64,000 nucleotides of DNA from Leucobacter sp. G161 (GTDB taxonomy: Bacteria > Actinomycetota > Actinomycetes > Actinomycetales > Microbacteriaceae), in NCBI RefSeq assembly GCF_001482305.1, contig NZ_LOHP01000053.1, forward strand, positions 30,115-94,114, written 5' to 3'. The notes below the pieces were generated by a model. That model searched no databases. It was not told where the DNA came from and saw only the letters and a program-made list of their open reading frames with translations. The stretch's first letter is position 1. Each line of letters starts with the position of its first letter. A program made the position numbers and the translations under genes. Shown in pieces: positions 43,169 through 51,650 of this stretch.

Positions 43169-44784
43169 ATCACGCCACGATGTTTACCGCGCAAGTTTCT
43201 GGGGATCAGAATCCCGTCCTGAATATTTCCATCTTCCTGGCATTCGTCGCCGTGACGATGGTGATCGTGATCCGTGCGAGCCGCAACAACCGCACCGCCG
43301 CAGATTTTTACGCGGGAGGGCGGTCGTTCACTGGCCGCCAGAACGGCATCGCAATCGCTGGCGACTACCTGTCGGCGGCATCGTTTCTCGGCATCTGTGG
43401 CGCCATTGCGATCTACGGCTACGACGGCTTCCTCTACTCGATCGGATTCCTCGTTGCGTGGCTCGTCGCACTGCTCCTCGTCGCTGAGCTCATGCGCAAC
43501 ACCGCGAAGTTCACGATGGCCGATGTGCTCTCGTTTAGGCTGCGCCAGCGCCCCGTGCGCATGGCGGCCGCGCTGACGACACTCGCGGTCTCGTTCTTCT
43601 ACCTCCTCGCGCAGATGGCCGGCGCCGGCGGGCTCGTGTCGCTCCTGCTCGGGGTGGACGACAAGCTCGGGCAGTCGCTCGTCGTCGCCGTCGTCGGCGT
43701 CGTGATGATCCTGTACGTCCTCATCGGGGGCATGAAGGGCACGACCTGGGTGCAGATCATCAAGGCGGTACTGCTCATCGCGGGCGCCGGCGCGATGACG
43801 GTCTGGGTGCTCGCGCTCAAGGGATTCAACTTCGCAGCCGTGCTTGAGGCCGCGGTCAATCACCCGGAGAACGTCAACGGTGACGCGATCCTCGCGCCGG
43901 GGCTGCAATACGGCGGCAACCCGCTCGACTTTGTCTCCCTCGCGCTCGCGCTCGTGCTCGGCACCGCCGGCCTCCCGCACGTGCTCATGCGGTTCTACAC
44001 GGTGCCAACGGCGAAGGAAGCACGCCGCTCGGTGGTCTGGGCGATCTGGCTCATCGGCATCTTCTACCTCTTCACGCTGGTGCTCGGCTACGGTGCGGCC
44101 GCACTGGTCGGCCCGGAAACCATCATGAACGCGCCCGGCGGACAGAACTCGGCAGCACCCCTGCTGGCTGCCGAACTCGGTGGACCGCTGCTGCTCGGGT
44201 TCATCTCGGCAGTTGCGTTCGCGACGATCCTTGCCGTGGTGGCGGGGCTCACGATCACCGCGTCTGCGTCGTTCGCGCACGATATTTACAACAGCGTCAT
44301 CAAAAAGGGAAAGGCCACGGCGAAGCAGGAGGTGCGCGTCGCAAAGATCACCACGCTGGTCATCGGAGCGGCAGCGATCCTCGGCGGGATCGGCGTGCAA
44401 GGACAGAACGTCGCGTTCCTCGTCGCACTCGCCTTCGCAGTAGCGGCCTCGGCGAACCTCCCCACCATCCTGTACTCGCTCTTCTGGTCGAATTTCACGA
44501 CTCGTGGGGCCGTGTGGTCGATGGTGGGCGGTCTGCTCGCAGCCGTGCTGCTCATCGCCTTCTCGCCGGTGGTATCGGGTAACGAGACCGCCATGCTTGG
44601 GGCTGGTGTTGACTTCGCCATTTTCCCGTTGAAGAATCCGGGCATCGTGTCGATCCCGCTCGGCTTCTTCCTGGGATGGATCGGCTCGGTGACCGATCCG
44701 AATCGTGAATCCAAGAAACTCGCCGCCGAAATGGAGGTGCGGGCCCTCACCGGATACGGTGCAGAGCCGCCAGTCAACCACTAA
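43165..44784 (+). CDS. actP: Acetate/monocarboxylate cation symporter, copy 1
   Basis: This 539-residue sodium:solute symporter family protein has about 13 transmembrane helices. Family stretches include ASRNNRTAADFYAGGRSFTGRQNG, GDYLSAASFLGICGAIA, LIGGMKGTTWVQIIKAVLL, GLPHVLMRFYTVPTAKEARRS and AFATILAVVAGLTITASASFAHDIY. It resembles ActP of enterobacteria and MctC, the acetate/propionate/pyruvate carrier of Corynebacterium that is under RamA/RamB control. It sits downstream of prpE and the DUF485 gene, so it probably imports the ligase substrate. A strong terminator follows. Confidence 0.9.
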   Translation: MNHATMFTAQVSGDQNPVLNISIFLAFVAVTMVIVIRASRNNRTAADFYAGGRSFTGRQNGIAIAGDYLSAASFLGICGAIAIYGYDGFLYSIGFLVAWLVALLLVAELMRNTAKFTMADVLSFRLRQRPVRMAAALTTLAVSFFYLLAQMAGAGGLVSLLLGVDDKLGQSLVVAVVGVVMILYVLIGGMKGTTWVQIIKAVLLIAGAGAMTVWVLALKGFNFAAVLEAAVNHPENVNGDAILAPGLQYGGNPLDFVSLALALVLGTAGLPHVLMRFYTVPTAKEARRSVVWAIWLIGIFYLFTLVLGYGAAALVGPETIMNAPGGQNSAAPLLAAELGGPLLLGFISAVAFATILAVVAGLTITASASFAHDIYNSVIKKGKATAKQEVRVAKITTLVIGAAAILGGIGVQGQNVAFLVALAFAVAASANLPTILYSLFWSNFTTRGAVWSMVGGLLAAVLLIAFSPVVSGNETAMLGAGVDFAIFPLKNPGIVSIPLGFFLGWIGSVTDPNRESKKLAAEMEVRALTGYGAEPPVNH

Positions 44785-44790
44785 CGTGCA

Positions 44791-44840
44791 CGGCGAAGCC
44801 CCGGGACGCTCGATCATTCGAGTGGCCCGGGGCTTCGCCG
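44791..44840. terminator. Bidirectional terminator between cassette 1 and regulator copy 2
   Basis: CGGCGAAGCCCCGGG and CCCGGGGCTTCGCCG pair perfectly over 15 bases with an inner CTCG/CGAG stem, starting six bases after the symporter stop. Confidence 0.85.
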
Positions 44841-44914
44841 TTACCCGCGTGCGACCCGCGGATCGTTCTGACGGCCCCGCACGGACGGCAATGAAAACCC
44901 GCGGCGACCCTTGG

Positions 44915-45745
44915 CTATGGGATGAGGCCGAAGCCACGCGCAGCTGCGACGGCAGCGTGGCGGGTTGAAGCCTCAAGCTTGCCCATTGCGGTCTTCAGGT
45001 AGCTCTTCACAGTGCTCTCAGCGATGCCGAGCACCACTCCAATTTCCGCATTCGTTCCACCCAACGCCGCGTGTGTGAGCACGTCGAGTTCCCGATCCGT
45101 GAGGTGGATCGTGTCGTGCGGCTGCGACCCACGGCCCAGACCAGCGAGCCGGTGTTCCAATGTTGATAGGCGTGCACGTGCGACTGGGTCGGTGGTCTCT
45201 GCTGCGATCCGCCGGATCTCCGCGTGGCTGTTACGCAGTTCTTCGAGAAGCGGCCCCGGGAGTTCTGGTGCCGCCGGCTCTGGGGAAGCGGGGGCCCTGG
45301 CATCTTCCGTGCGAATCTCGTCCGCGAGCGTATGGGACACGGCAGCTGCTGCGCGCAGGAACGACTCGTCAGGCGGAGCCTCACCACGGGTTCCGCCGTA
45401 GAGGACGGCGCGGGTCTCGCCCTCGACGACGACTGGCACAGCGACGAGCATCACGATGTCTTCGGCGCCGATCTCGACATCGTAGTCGTGGCTGATTTGG
45501 CGCGAGGACATGTAGTCCCTGGTGAATCGTGGTCGGTGCTCAACCATGGCCTTCCCGCCGAGCCCCCGCCGGTTCGCCACGCGCAGGCCCTGCAGGCTTA
45601 ACCCATGGGTTCCGCTGAGCGCAGTTACCGTGGTTATACCGTGAGACTCATAGCCTCCGAAAGCGAGTGGAAATCTAGTCGCGCGCGAAAACTCTGTAAC
45701 GGCGTCCTGAATGATTTGCTGACTCGTTTCGCTGAGAGAAGACAT
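44915..45745 (-). CDS. RamA-like GAF-LuxR transcriptional regulator, copy 2
   Basis: This 276-residue paralogue of the regulator at 39765-40637 has a GAF-like domain (YDVEIGAEDIVMLVAVPVVVEGETRAVLYGG) and a GerE domain (LTDRELDVLTHAALGGTNAEIG ... ESTVKSYLKTAMGKLEAST). Both copies end in nearly the same residues (GLIP/GVIP). The linker of copy 2 is rich in Pro/Ala/Glu. It is divergent from its own DUF485-symporter pair. I start at the ATG of MSSLSETSQQII, which aligns with copy 1; the open frame continues 28 codons upstream through the shared promoter box. Confidence 0.85.
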   Translation of the reverse strand: MSSLSETSQQIIQDAVTEFSRATRFPLAFGGYESHGITTVTALSGTHGLSLQGLRVANRRGLGGKAMVEHRPRFTRDYMSSRQISHDYDVEIGAEDIVMLVAVPVVVEGETRAVLYGGTRGEAPPDESFLRAAAAVSHTLADEIRTEDARAPASPEPAAPELPGPLLEELRNSHAEIRRIAAETTDPVARARLSTLEHRLAGLGRGSQPHDTIHLTDRELDVLTHAALGGTNAEIGVVLGIAESTVKSYLKTAMGKLEASTRHAAVAAARGFGLIP

Positions 45746-45755
45746 CACCGGCTTC

Positions 45756-45834
45756 CCAACTTTCGGGGGTACTACATGCATATCACGGTTTCTAGCATCG
45801 GAACCAGACCGCATAGCCGTGGTTCTCAAGGGGC
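45756..45834. promoter_or_regulatory. RamA-type boxes between regulator copy 2 and cassette 2
   Basis: The 16-base CCAACTTTCGGGGGTA box (45756-45771) is ten bases upstream of the regulator start. A second RamA-pattern half-site AGGGGC lies at 45829-45834, 64 bases before the DUF485 gene. The paired spacing fits activation of the divergent transporter. Confidence 0.5.
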
Positions 45835-45898
45835 GAGCCGTTCACTGTAGAACGGATGCTCTGCACCTTGACATCCGGAGGAGGGCAAGGAGGCCCAA

Positions 45899-46279
45899 AT
45901 GTCCGACGAAGATGCCCCAACGGTGGAAGGTGCAGCACCCTCCATCGACTACGAGGAGTTCCAAGCCAGACCGGAATTCCAAGATTTGAAACACCGCCTG
46001 CGGAAGTTCGTATTTCCGCTCGCGGGCGCATTTCTTGCCTGGTTTTTACTGTATGTGTTTCTCGGCGCGTATGCGCACGAGTTCATGGCCCAACCGCTGC
46101 TCGGCATGAATGTCGGGATCTGGTTTGGCCTCTTGCAATTCCTGACCACGTTCGCAATCACGACCGCGTATGTGATGTACACGAACCGGCGCATCGATCC
46201 GCTCGCGGAGTCGTTGCGCGCTGAGCTCGAAGTGATGGTCCCCACGATCGACGTTGAAGTTGAAGGAGACGTGAAATGA
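45899..46279 (+). CDS. DUF485 membrane protein, symporter partner (copy 2)
   Basis: This 126-residue paralogue of the protein at 42770-43168 shares the IDYEEFQARPEFQDLKHRLRKFVFPL entry and the two helices, with QPLLGMNVGIWFGLLQF in the second. The stop overlaps the next symporter start (ATGA), the same coupling as in copy 1. A strong GGAGGAGGG/AAGGAGG stretch precedes the ATG. Confidence 0.88.
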   Translation: MSDEDAPTVEGAAPSIDYEEFQARPEFQDLKHRLRKFVFPLAGAFLAWFLLYVFLGAYAHEFMAQPLLGMNVGIWFGLLQFLTTFAITTAYVMYTNRRIDPLAESLRAELEVMVPTIDVEVEGDVK

Positions 46280-47919
46280 ACGTGACTGAATCTTCAAGCT
46301 TTGCGGCAATCGGGCCGTTCAAAGCAGCGAGCGCAGCTGAACAAAACCCTGTCCTGAACATCTCCATCTTCCTGCTGTTTGTCGCGGTGACCATGGTTAT
46401 CGTGGTCCGAGCGAGCAGGAACAACCGGACAGCGGCCGATTTCTATGCCGGTGGCCGGTCATTCACCGGTCGACAAAACGGCCTTGCAATTGCGGGGGAC
46501 TACCTCTCCGCGGCTTCCTTCCTCGGGATCTGCGGGGCGATCGCAGTGAACGGCTACGACGGCTTCCTCTATTCGATTGGATTCCTCGTCGCTTGGCTCG
46601 TTGCGCTCCTGCTCGTCGCCGAGCTCATGCGCAACACCGCGAAATTTACGATGGCCGACGTGCTCTCGTTCAGGCTCAAGGAACGGCCAGTACGTATGGC
46701 GGCATCGCTCACGACACTGGCGGTCACATTCTTCTATCTGCTCGCACAGATGGCCGGTGCTGGCGGGCTCGTCTCGTTGCTGCTGGGCGTCGATGCGGGA
46801 TGGGGCCAATCGCTGGTGGTTGCGATCGTCGGGCTCGTGATGATCCTGTACGTGCTCATTGGTGGCATGAAGGGCACGACCTGGGTGCAGATCATCAAGG
46901 CGGCTCTCCTGATTCTTGGTGCCGCAGCCATGACTATCTGGGTACTCGCACTCAAATGGTTCAACTTCGCGGCGGTGCTGGAAGCAGCCGTCGCAAACCC
47001 CGAGAACACGACTGGCGATGCGATTCTCGCTCCCGGTATCCAGTACGGAGCACTTCCCATCGACTTTGTGTCGTTGGCGCTTGCCCTCGTGCTCGGCACT
47101 GCCGGTCTGCCGCACGTACTCATGCGGTTCTACACGGTGCCGACGGCGAAGGCAGCACGCCACTCTGTGGTCTGGGCGATCTGGTTGATCGGGATCTTCT
47201 ACCTGTTCACACTCGTGCTGGGCTACGGCGCAGCCGCATTCGTTGGGCCGGAGACCATTGTTTCGTCCCCGGGAGGTGTGAACTCTGCAGCTCCGCTGCT
47301 CGCGGCTGAGCTTGGCGGTCCAGTGCTGCTCGGGTTCATCTCCGCGGTTGCGTTCGCGACGATCCTCGCGGTCGTCGCCGGGCTCACGATTACCGCGTCC
47401 GCGGCATTCGCGCACGACATTTATGCGAACGTGATTAAGAAGGGCAAGGTGACGCAGAAGCAGGAAGTCCGTGTCGCACGGTACACGACCGTGGTGATTG
47501 GCCTCGTCGCGATCGCTGGCGGAATCGGGGTGCAGGGCCAGAACGTTGCCTTCCTTGTGGCACTCGCATTCGCGGTCGCAGCGTCGGCGAACCTGCCGAC
47601 GATCCTGTTCTCGCTGTTCTGGAAGCGCTTCACTACACGCGGCGCAGTGTGGTCGATGATCGGGGGCCTCGTCACGGCAGTCGGACTCATCATCCTCTCG
47701 CCCGTGGTCTCCGGCTCTCCGAACTCCATGTTCGGAGAGAACATCGACTTCGCGATCTTCCCGCTGTCGAACCCCGGCATCATCTCGATCCCGGTCGGGT
47801 TCCTCCTGGCCTGGATCGTGTCGATCACCGACAAGACCGTTGAATCTAAGAAACTGGCGGCCGAAATGGAGGTGCGTGAGCTCACCGGGTACGGCGCAGA
47901 ACCGCCCAGCTCCCACTAA
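46276..47919 (+). CDS. actP: Acetate/monocarboxylate cation symporter, copy 2
   Basis: This 547-residue sodium:solute symporter is very similar along its whole length to copy 1 (same RASRNNRTAADFYAGGRSFTG, GLPHVLMRFYTVPTAKAAR and AFATILAVVAGLTITASAAFAHDIY stretches). Differences are concentrated in the N-terminus, the loop after GDAILAPG and the last third. The nucleotide sequences differ at many third positions, so the duplication is not recent. This copy has no linked CoA ligase. Different affinity or substrate (acetate, propionate, pyruvate, lactate) is the likely reason for keeping both. Confidence 0.9.
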   Translation: MNVTESSSFAAIGPFKAASAAEQNPVLNISIFLLFVAVTMVIVVRASRNNRTAADFYAGGRSFTGRQNGLAIAGDYLSAASFLGICGAIAVNGYDGFLYSIGFLVAWLVALLLVAELMRNTAKFTMADVLSFRLKERPVRMAASLTTLAVTFFYLLAQMAGAGGLVSLLLGVDAGWGQSLVVAIVGLVMILYVLIGGMKGTTWVQIIKAALLILGAAAMTIWVLALKWFNFAAVLEAAVANPENTTGDAILAPGIQYGALPIDFVSLALALVLGTAGLPHVLMRFYTVPTAKAARHSVVWAIWLIGIFYLFTLVLGYGAAAFVGPETIVSSPGGVNSAAPLLAAELGGPVLLGFISAVAFATILAVVAGLTITASAAFAHDIYANVIKKGKVTQKQEVRVARYTTVVIGLVAIAGGIGVQGQNVAFLVALAFAVAASANLPTILFSLFWKRFTTRGAVWSMIGGLVTAVGLIILSPVVSGSPNSMFGENIDFAIFPLSNPGIISIPVGFLLAWIVSITDKTVESKKLAAEMEVRELTGYGAEPPSSH

Positions 47920-47964
47920 CCGAGTGGCTGTCGCGCGACCAGCTGTGCGGCTGCCCACCGCGGC

Positions 47965-48001
47965 AATACCCCGACACCATTGCAGATGGTGCCGGGGTAT
48001 T
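47965..48001. terminator. Bidirectional terminator after cassette 2
   Basis: AATACCCCGACACCAT and ATGGTGCCGGGGTATT pair over 16 bases with one mismatch and a five-base loop, lying between the symporter stop and the convergent crotonase gene. Confidence 0.75.
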
Positions 48002-48076
48002 CCTGTCCGACGAAGTGTCCCGGGAAGCGCGTGGTGGGGCTGCGCCTTGACCGGCGACGGGAGTGCTGATCTCGGG

Positions 48077-48883
48077 TCAATGCCAAGTGAAGTCTGGTTT
48101 CTGCCCGCTGAGGAAAGCTGTCCGGCCCGTAGCGAAATCGGGGTTGTCTGGCATGTCCTCCCACACCGCAGCCCACTCATCGTCGAGGGTGTTCCCGCCG
48201 CGACCCTCTGCTCCGGTGCCCGCATCGATGAGCCGCTTGGTGGTGTGTACCGAGTACGGTGAATTTACCGCAATGCGAGCGACGAAGCCGGCACTCTCAG
48301 AAGCGAACTGCGCCGCAGGAAGCAGCGTGGTTACGAGCCCCCAGCGCTCCGCGTCGACAGGCGAAACCCTTGTGCCGCTGAACAACAGATACTTTGCGCG
48401 GCTGGCGCCGACGAGTCGCACGAGGCGGTCGACGCCGCGTCGCGGGTAGACGATGCCGATGAGCGCGGGGGTAATCGCGATTTTCGCGTCGTCAGAGCAC
48501 AGCACGATGTCGCACGCTGAGGCGAGTTGCCAACCGCCCCCCATGCAGACTCCTTGGACGAGGGCGACGGTTGGCTTTGTCGCGGCACCGAACGCTACGT
48601 CGGCAGCGGTGAGATGGTCGAATCCGGTGCGACCGGCGGGATCGCGATCCGAGGTATCGAAGAGGACTCGGGGAAGCTCGGCGATGTCGGCCCCCGCCGA
48701 GAAATCCCCATCTGCGCCGGCGAGGGTGATGACACGAACATCTGGGTTCTCGTCAAGTCGCGCCACAGCTGCAGCGAGTTCGTCGCACAGCTCCGGCGTC
48801 ACCGCGTTGCGCTTGTCTGGACGATGGATTTCGATCGCCCCGATCCAGTTGTGCACTGAGACGCGGATCTGTCCGGCGGTCAA
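48077..48883 (-). CDS. Crotonase-fold enoyl-CoA hydratase/isomerase family protein
   Basis: This 268-residue crotonase has the oxyanion-hole segments LAGADGDFSAGADIAEL and VQGVCMGGGWQLASACDIVL. Both Glu residues used by classical enoyl-CoA hydratase are absent. The first (in GGGCEL of the rat enzyme) is Gln here (GGGWQL), and the second (QPEILLG) lies in ITPALIGIVYP, so the reaction may be an isomerisation, decarboxylation or other crotonase chemistry. The TTG start overlaps the CoA-transferase stop (TTGA), matching the four-base coupling seen elsewhere. The frame is open 104 codons upstream, but that is shadow of the CoA-transferase. Confidence 0.82.
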   Translation of the reverse strand: MTAGQIRVSVHNWIGAIEIHRPDKRNAVTPELCDELAAAVARLDENPDVRVITLAGADGDFSAGADIAELPRVLFDTSDRDPAGRTGFDHLTAADVAFGAATKPTVALVQGVCMGGGWQLASACDIVLCSDDAKIAITPALIGIVYPRRGVDRLVRLVGASRAKYLLFSGTRVSPVDAERWGLVTTLLPAAQFASESAGFVARIAVNSPYSVHTTKRLIDAGTGAEGRGGNTLDDEWAAVWEDMPDNPDFATGRTAFLSGQKPDFTWH

Positions 48884-50103
48884 CGCTGGACTCCGGTGTT
48901 GGGGTGTCCGGCAAGCACGCCATTTGCGATGAGGGTGTCGATCTCGCCCTGTGGAAGGCCCAGTTCGCGAAGTACGTCTTGCCCGTGCTCGCCGAATAGC
49001 GGCGGCGGGAGGTGGACGCCGGTCGCGGCGCCGTCGAGGCTCAGTGGGCCGCGAAGTACCCGAAGGTCGCTTCCGTCGCCACGCACGGTGTCGGCGATCA
49101 TCCCGAGCGCTGCGGTGTGCGGGTGCGCGAACACCTGACCGTAGTCGTGGATCGCGCCGCAGGGAATCCCGACGGCATTGAGCGCTTCGATCCACGCCTC
49201 AGCCCCCTCGTTCGAGAGGATCTCGGTGATGAGGTTGTTGAGCACTGCGCGGTGCTCGGTGCGGTCTCGCCCCGTGGTGAAACGTGGGTCGGCAAACAAC
49301 GATTCAGCGCCGAGCGTGTCGCAGAAGTTCCGCCAGTGCGACGGGGTTGTCACCGCGACCACGATCGGTTCGGTGCGAGTCGCAAATACGCCGTACGGGG
49401 TGATGCTCGGGTGATCGTTGCCTTGGGGGCGCGGCACCGATCCGTTCGTGAGTGCTCCCTGCCCCTGAAATACCGAGAGGCTCAGCGCCGTCTCGTAGAG
49501 CGAAGTCGAGACGCGGCCAATCCGGTCGTCAGGGGAGCTCTGCCGTTCTCGCCCCAGGAGTGCAGCGAGCAGGCCGATTGCGGCCGTCATCCCGCTCGTC
49601 AGATCCACGATCGGGAGGCCGACCCGGTAGCCGCTCGCATCTGCCGGGCCGGTGACCGACGTGATGCCGGACACAGCTTGGATCACCTGGTCGAGCCCGG
49701 GCCGCTCGCTGAGCGGCCCGGTGTCCCCATACCCGGTCACGGAAGCGACGATGAGCCTGGGATTGAGTTCGTAGAGGCGCTCCTCGGTGTAGCCCATGGC
49801 AGCAAGGGTTCCCGGCTTAAAGTTCTCAACGAGTGCATCAGCGCCCTGGAGGAGACGGTCGAGCACCGCCGTGCCAGCGGCGCTGTAGAGATCGAGCGCG
49901 ATGGACCGCTTGTTTCGGTTCACCGAGTCGAAGTACAGACTGTGCTCTCCCTCAAACGGGGGCCAAGCGCGCGCAGGGTCGCCGCTCCGCCCGGACTCGA
50001 CTTTGACGATATCTGCGCCGAGGTCAGCGAGCAGCGCCGTGCAGTGGGGGCCGGCGAGTGCTCGGCTGAGATCGATAATGCGAACAGAACTCAAGGGAAG
50101 CAT
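48880..50103 (-). CDS. CaiB/BaiF family CoA-transferase
   Basis: This 407-residue class III CoA-transferase moves CoA between carboxylic acids. It has the N-terminal family start VRIIDLSRALAGPHCTALLADLGADIVKVE, LVENFKPGTLAAMGY, and the catalytic Asp167 in PIVDLTSGMTAAIG, at the place of Asp169 in formyl-CoA transferase. The C-terminus is GLPQGEIDTLIANGVL. It lies between a MatC-like carrier and a crotonase, so it probably activates the imported acid as its CoA ester. The acid cannot be named. Confidence 0.9.
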   Translation of the reverse strand: MLPLSSVRIIDLSRALAGPHCTALLADLGADIVKVESGRSGDPARAWPPFEGEHSLYFDSVNRNKRSIALDLYSAAGTAVLDRLLQGADALVENFKPGTLAAMGYTEERLYELNPRLIVASVTGYGDTGPLSERPGLDQVIQAVSGITSVTGPADASGYRVGLPIVDLTSGMTAAIGLLAALLGRERQSSPDDRIGRVSTSLYETALSLSVFQGQGALTNGSVPRPQGNDHPSITPYGVFATRTEPIVVAVTTPSHWRNFCDTLGAESLFADPRFTTGRDRTEHRAVLNNLITEILSNEGAEAWIEALNAVGIPCGAIHDYGQVFAHPHTAALGMIADTVRGDGSDLRVLRGPLSLDGAATGVHLPPPLFGEHGQDVLRELGLPQGEIDTLIANGVLAGHPNTGVQR

Positions 50104-50127
50104 GGTGGATCCGTTTCGGGTTGTGGC

Positions 50128-51510
50128 TTAGAGCATCGTGGGGAGGACAAGCACACCGACGAGCAAGACCGGCCCGACGATGACCATGGAGAGCCCCCAG
50201 CGGGTCAGTAGGCGGTTCATTCGTGGACGTTCGTCTTCGTCGACGGTCGCCACGAGGGTCGCCCCGACCGTGGAGAACGGGGAGACATCGACGATCGAGG
50301 AACAGACGCCGAGCGCCGCAATGACAGCCCAGCCAGCGATGTCGCCTGAAGCGACGAGTGGAATCGCGAGCGGCACCAGTGCCGCGAGCATGCCGGTAGT
50401 CGACGCAAAGGCGGAGATGAGGCCGCCGATGAGGCAGATGACGAATGCCGAGAGCAGGGGAGTGCCCACATTGCTTGCGGCCTCGCCCAGTAGGTCGACG
50501 GCTCCCATGTGTTCGAGGACCCCAACGAAGGTGATGATGCCGCCCACCATGAGCACGGTCGACCAGTCGATCTTTGAGACCGCAGTCTTACCCGCGCTCG
50601 GGTCGATGATCGTGAGCACCGTGCCGAACGCAAAGCAGAGCACACCAATGTCGGGGGTGAGGCCGAGCGCAGCCAGAATGATGACGCTTGCGATGAGCCC
50701 GAGCATGCACAGCACCGTTGCGACCTGCACCCCGCTCATACGCGCGAGCGCGGGCTGCAGCAGCTTGGGATCCTCGAGCGTCTGGATGCCAGAGGTGACC
50801 GCATGGCGGCTCTGGGCTGCGTGGCCCTCGTGCTCGAACGGGTGCTGCGGGTTCGGCTTCGTGGCGCTCAGGTGCGGGAGGTCGTCGGGGACCAGGCCGG
50901 CTCCGCGCCTCCGGAAGAGTGCGAGACCGCCGAACATCACGTATGCCGCAGCGAGGAGCAGCAGGTTCGTGCCCAGCGCGACCGCGAATAGAACGAGCGG
51001 GTTGAGGTCGATGTCAACGGAGTGGGCCGTGCCGTACGTCACGATTCCGAAGAGGCTCGTCGGGGCGAAGGCGCCGGCGCTCAGCCCGCAGCCGATGGCG
51101 AGCCCCATGAGCATGCGGTCGATCCCGTATTTCTTTGCGAGCGGCATGCCCACTGGGGCCATCACGAGGCCGGCGAGGGGGGAGCCCATGGCGCTGATGC
51201 CGGCGGTGAGGATGAAGAATGCGAGGGGGAGGAGTGCCGCGCGATCGCCAACGACGCTGATTGCGCGCTCAATGATCCTGTCAACAGTGCCGTTCGCTTG
51301 CGCGATTCCGAAGAAGTAGGTGACGCCGACGAGGAGGACGAGCAGAGATACGGGGAACCCCGCGATCACGTCTGGCAGACTCATTTGGGCGAGCCAGAGC
51401 CCCACTGCGGCGGCGGCCGCAAACATAATGACGCCGAGGTGGACCTTACGCAACGTTGCGAGGACGAACACTCCGACGAACAACAGCAGTGCGATGATTT
51501 GGGCCGTCAT
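50128..51510 (-). CDS. MatC-like dicarboxylate/organic-acid carrier
   Basis: This 460-residue membrane protein has about twelve or thirteen helices. Its start (IALLLFVGVFVLATLRKVHLGVIMFAAAAAVG) matches the MatC N-terminal domain, and SALMGSPLAG/ISAMGSPLAGLVMAPVGMP and VDVSPFSTVGATLVAT are conserved hairpin-loop regions. MatC-type carriers import malonate or other dicarboxylates. A His-rich central loop (HPFEHEGHAAQSRHAV) faces the cytoplasm. The ATG at 51510 has AAAGGTTGG upstream. It is the first gene of the operon and is divergent from the IclR gene. Confidence 0.85.
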   Translation of the reverse strand: MTAQIIALLLFVGVFVLATLRKVHLGVIMFAAAAAVGLWLAQMSLPDVIAGFPVSLLVLLVGVTYFFGIAQANGTVDRIIERAISVVGDRAALLPLAFFILTAGISAMGSPLAGLVMAPVGMPLAKKYGIDRMLMGLAIGCGLSAGAFAPTSLFGIVTYGTAHSVDIDLNPLVLFAVALGTNLLLLAAAYVMFGGLALFRRRGAGLVPDDLPHLSATKPNPQHPFEHEGHAAQSRHAVTSGIQTLEDPKLLQPALARMSGVQVATVLCMLGLIASVIILAALGLTPDIGVLCFAFGTVLTIIDPSAGKTAVSKIDWSTVLMVGGIITFVGVLEHMGAVDLLGEAASNVGTPLLSAFVICLIGGLISAFASTTGMLAALVPLAIPLVASGDIAGWAVIAALGVCSSIVDVSPFSTVGATLVATVDEDERPRMNRLLTRWGLSMVIVGPVLLVGVLVLPTML

Positions 51511-51550
51511 TGGCCAACCTTTCACTCAAGAGTTCGGGAACGAGAATTCA

Positions 51551-51577
51551 CCACTGGTTCACTAGATAAACCAGTGG
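51551..51577. promoter_or_regulatory. IclR-type operator between the carrier operon and the IclR gene
   Basis: CCACTGGTT and AACCAGTGG are perfect inverted repeats with nine bases between. The octamer TGGTTCAC also occurs twice as direct repeats 20 bases apart (51555 and 51575). The site lies about 40 bases upstream of the carrier gene and 73 bases upstream of the regulator. Confidence 0.7.
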
Positions 51578-51650
51578 TTCACTTCGCGTTCCGACTAACG
51601 TATGTGCTTGTCAGCTTTCCGTCAAGGCCGGTACGCGCAATGATGGAACC

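Noticed and set aside
42952..44976. Minus-strand open frame of 674 codons across the DUF485 and symporter genes
   Set aside because: Composition is dominated by Arg/Asp/Glu/His without hydrophobic core; a similar shadow appears opposite the second symporter (46459-48225), as expected from the shared coding sequence.
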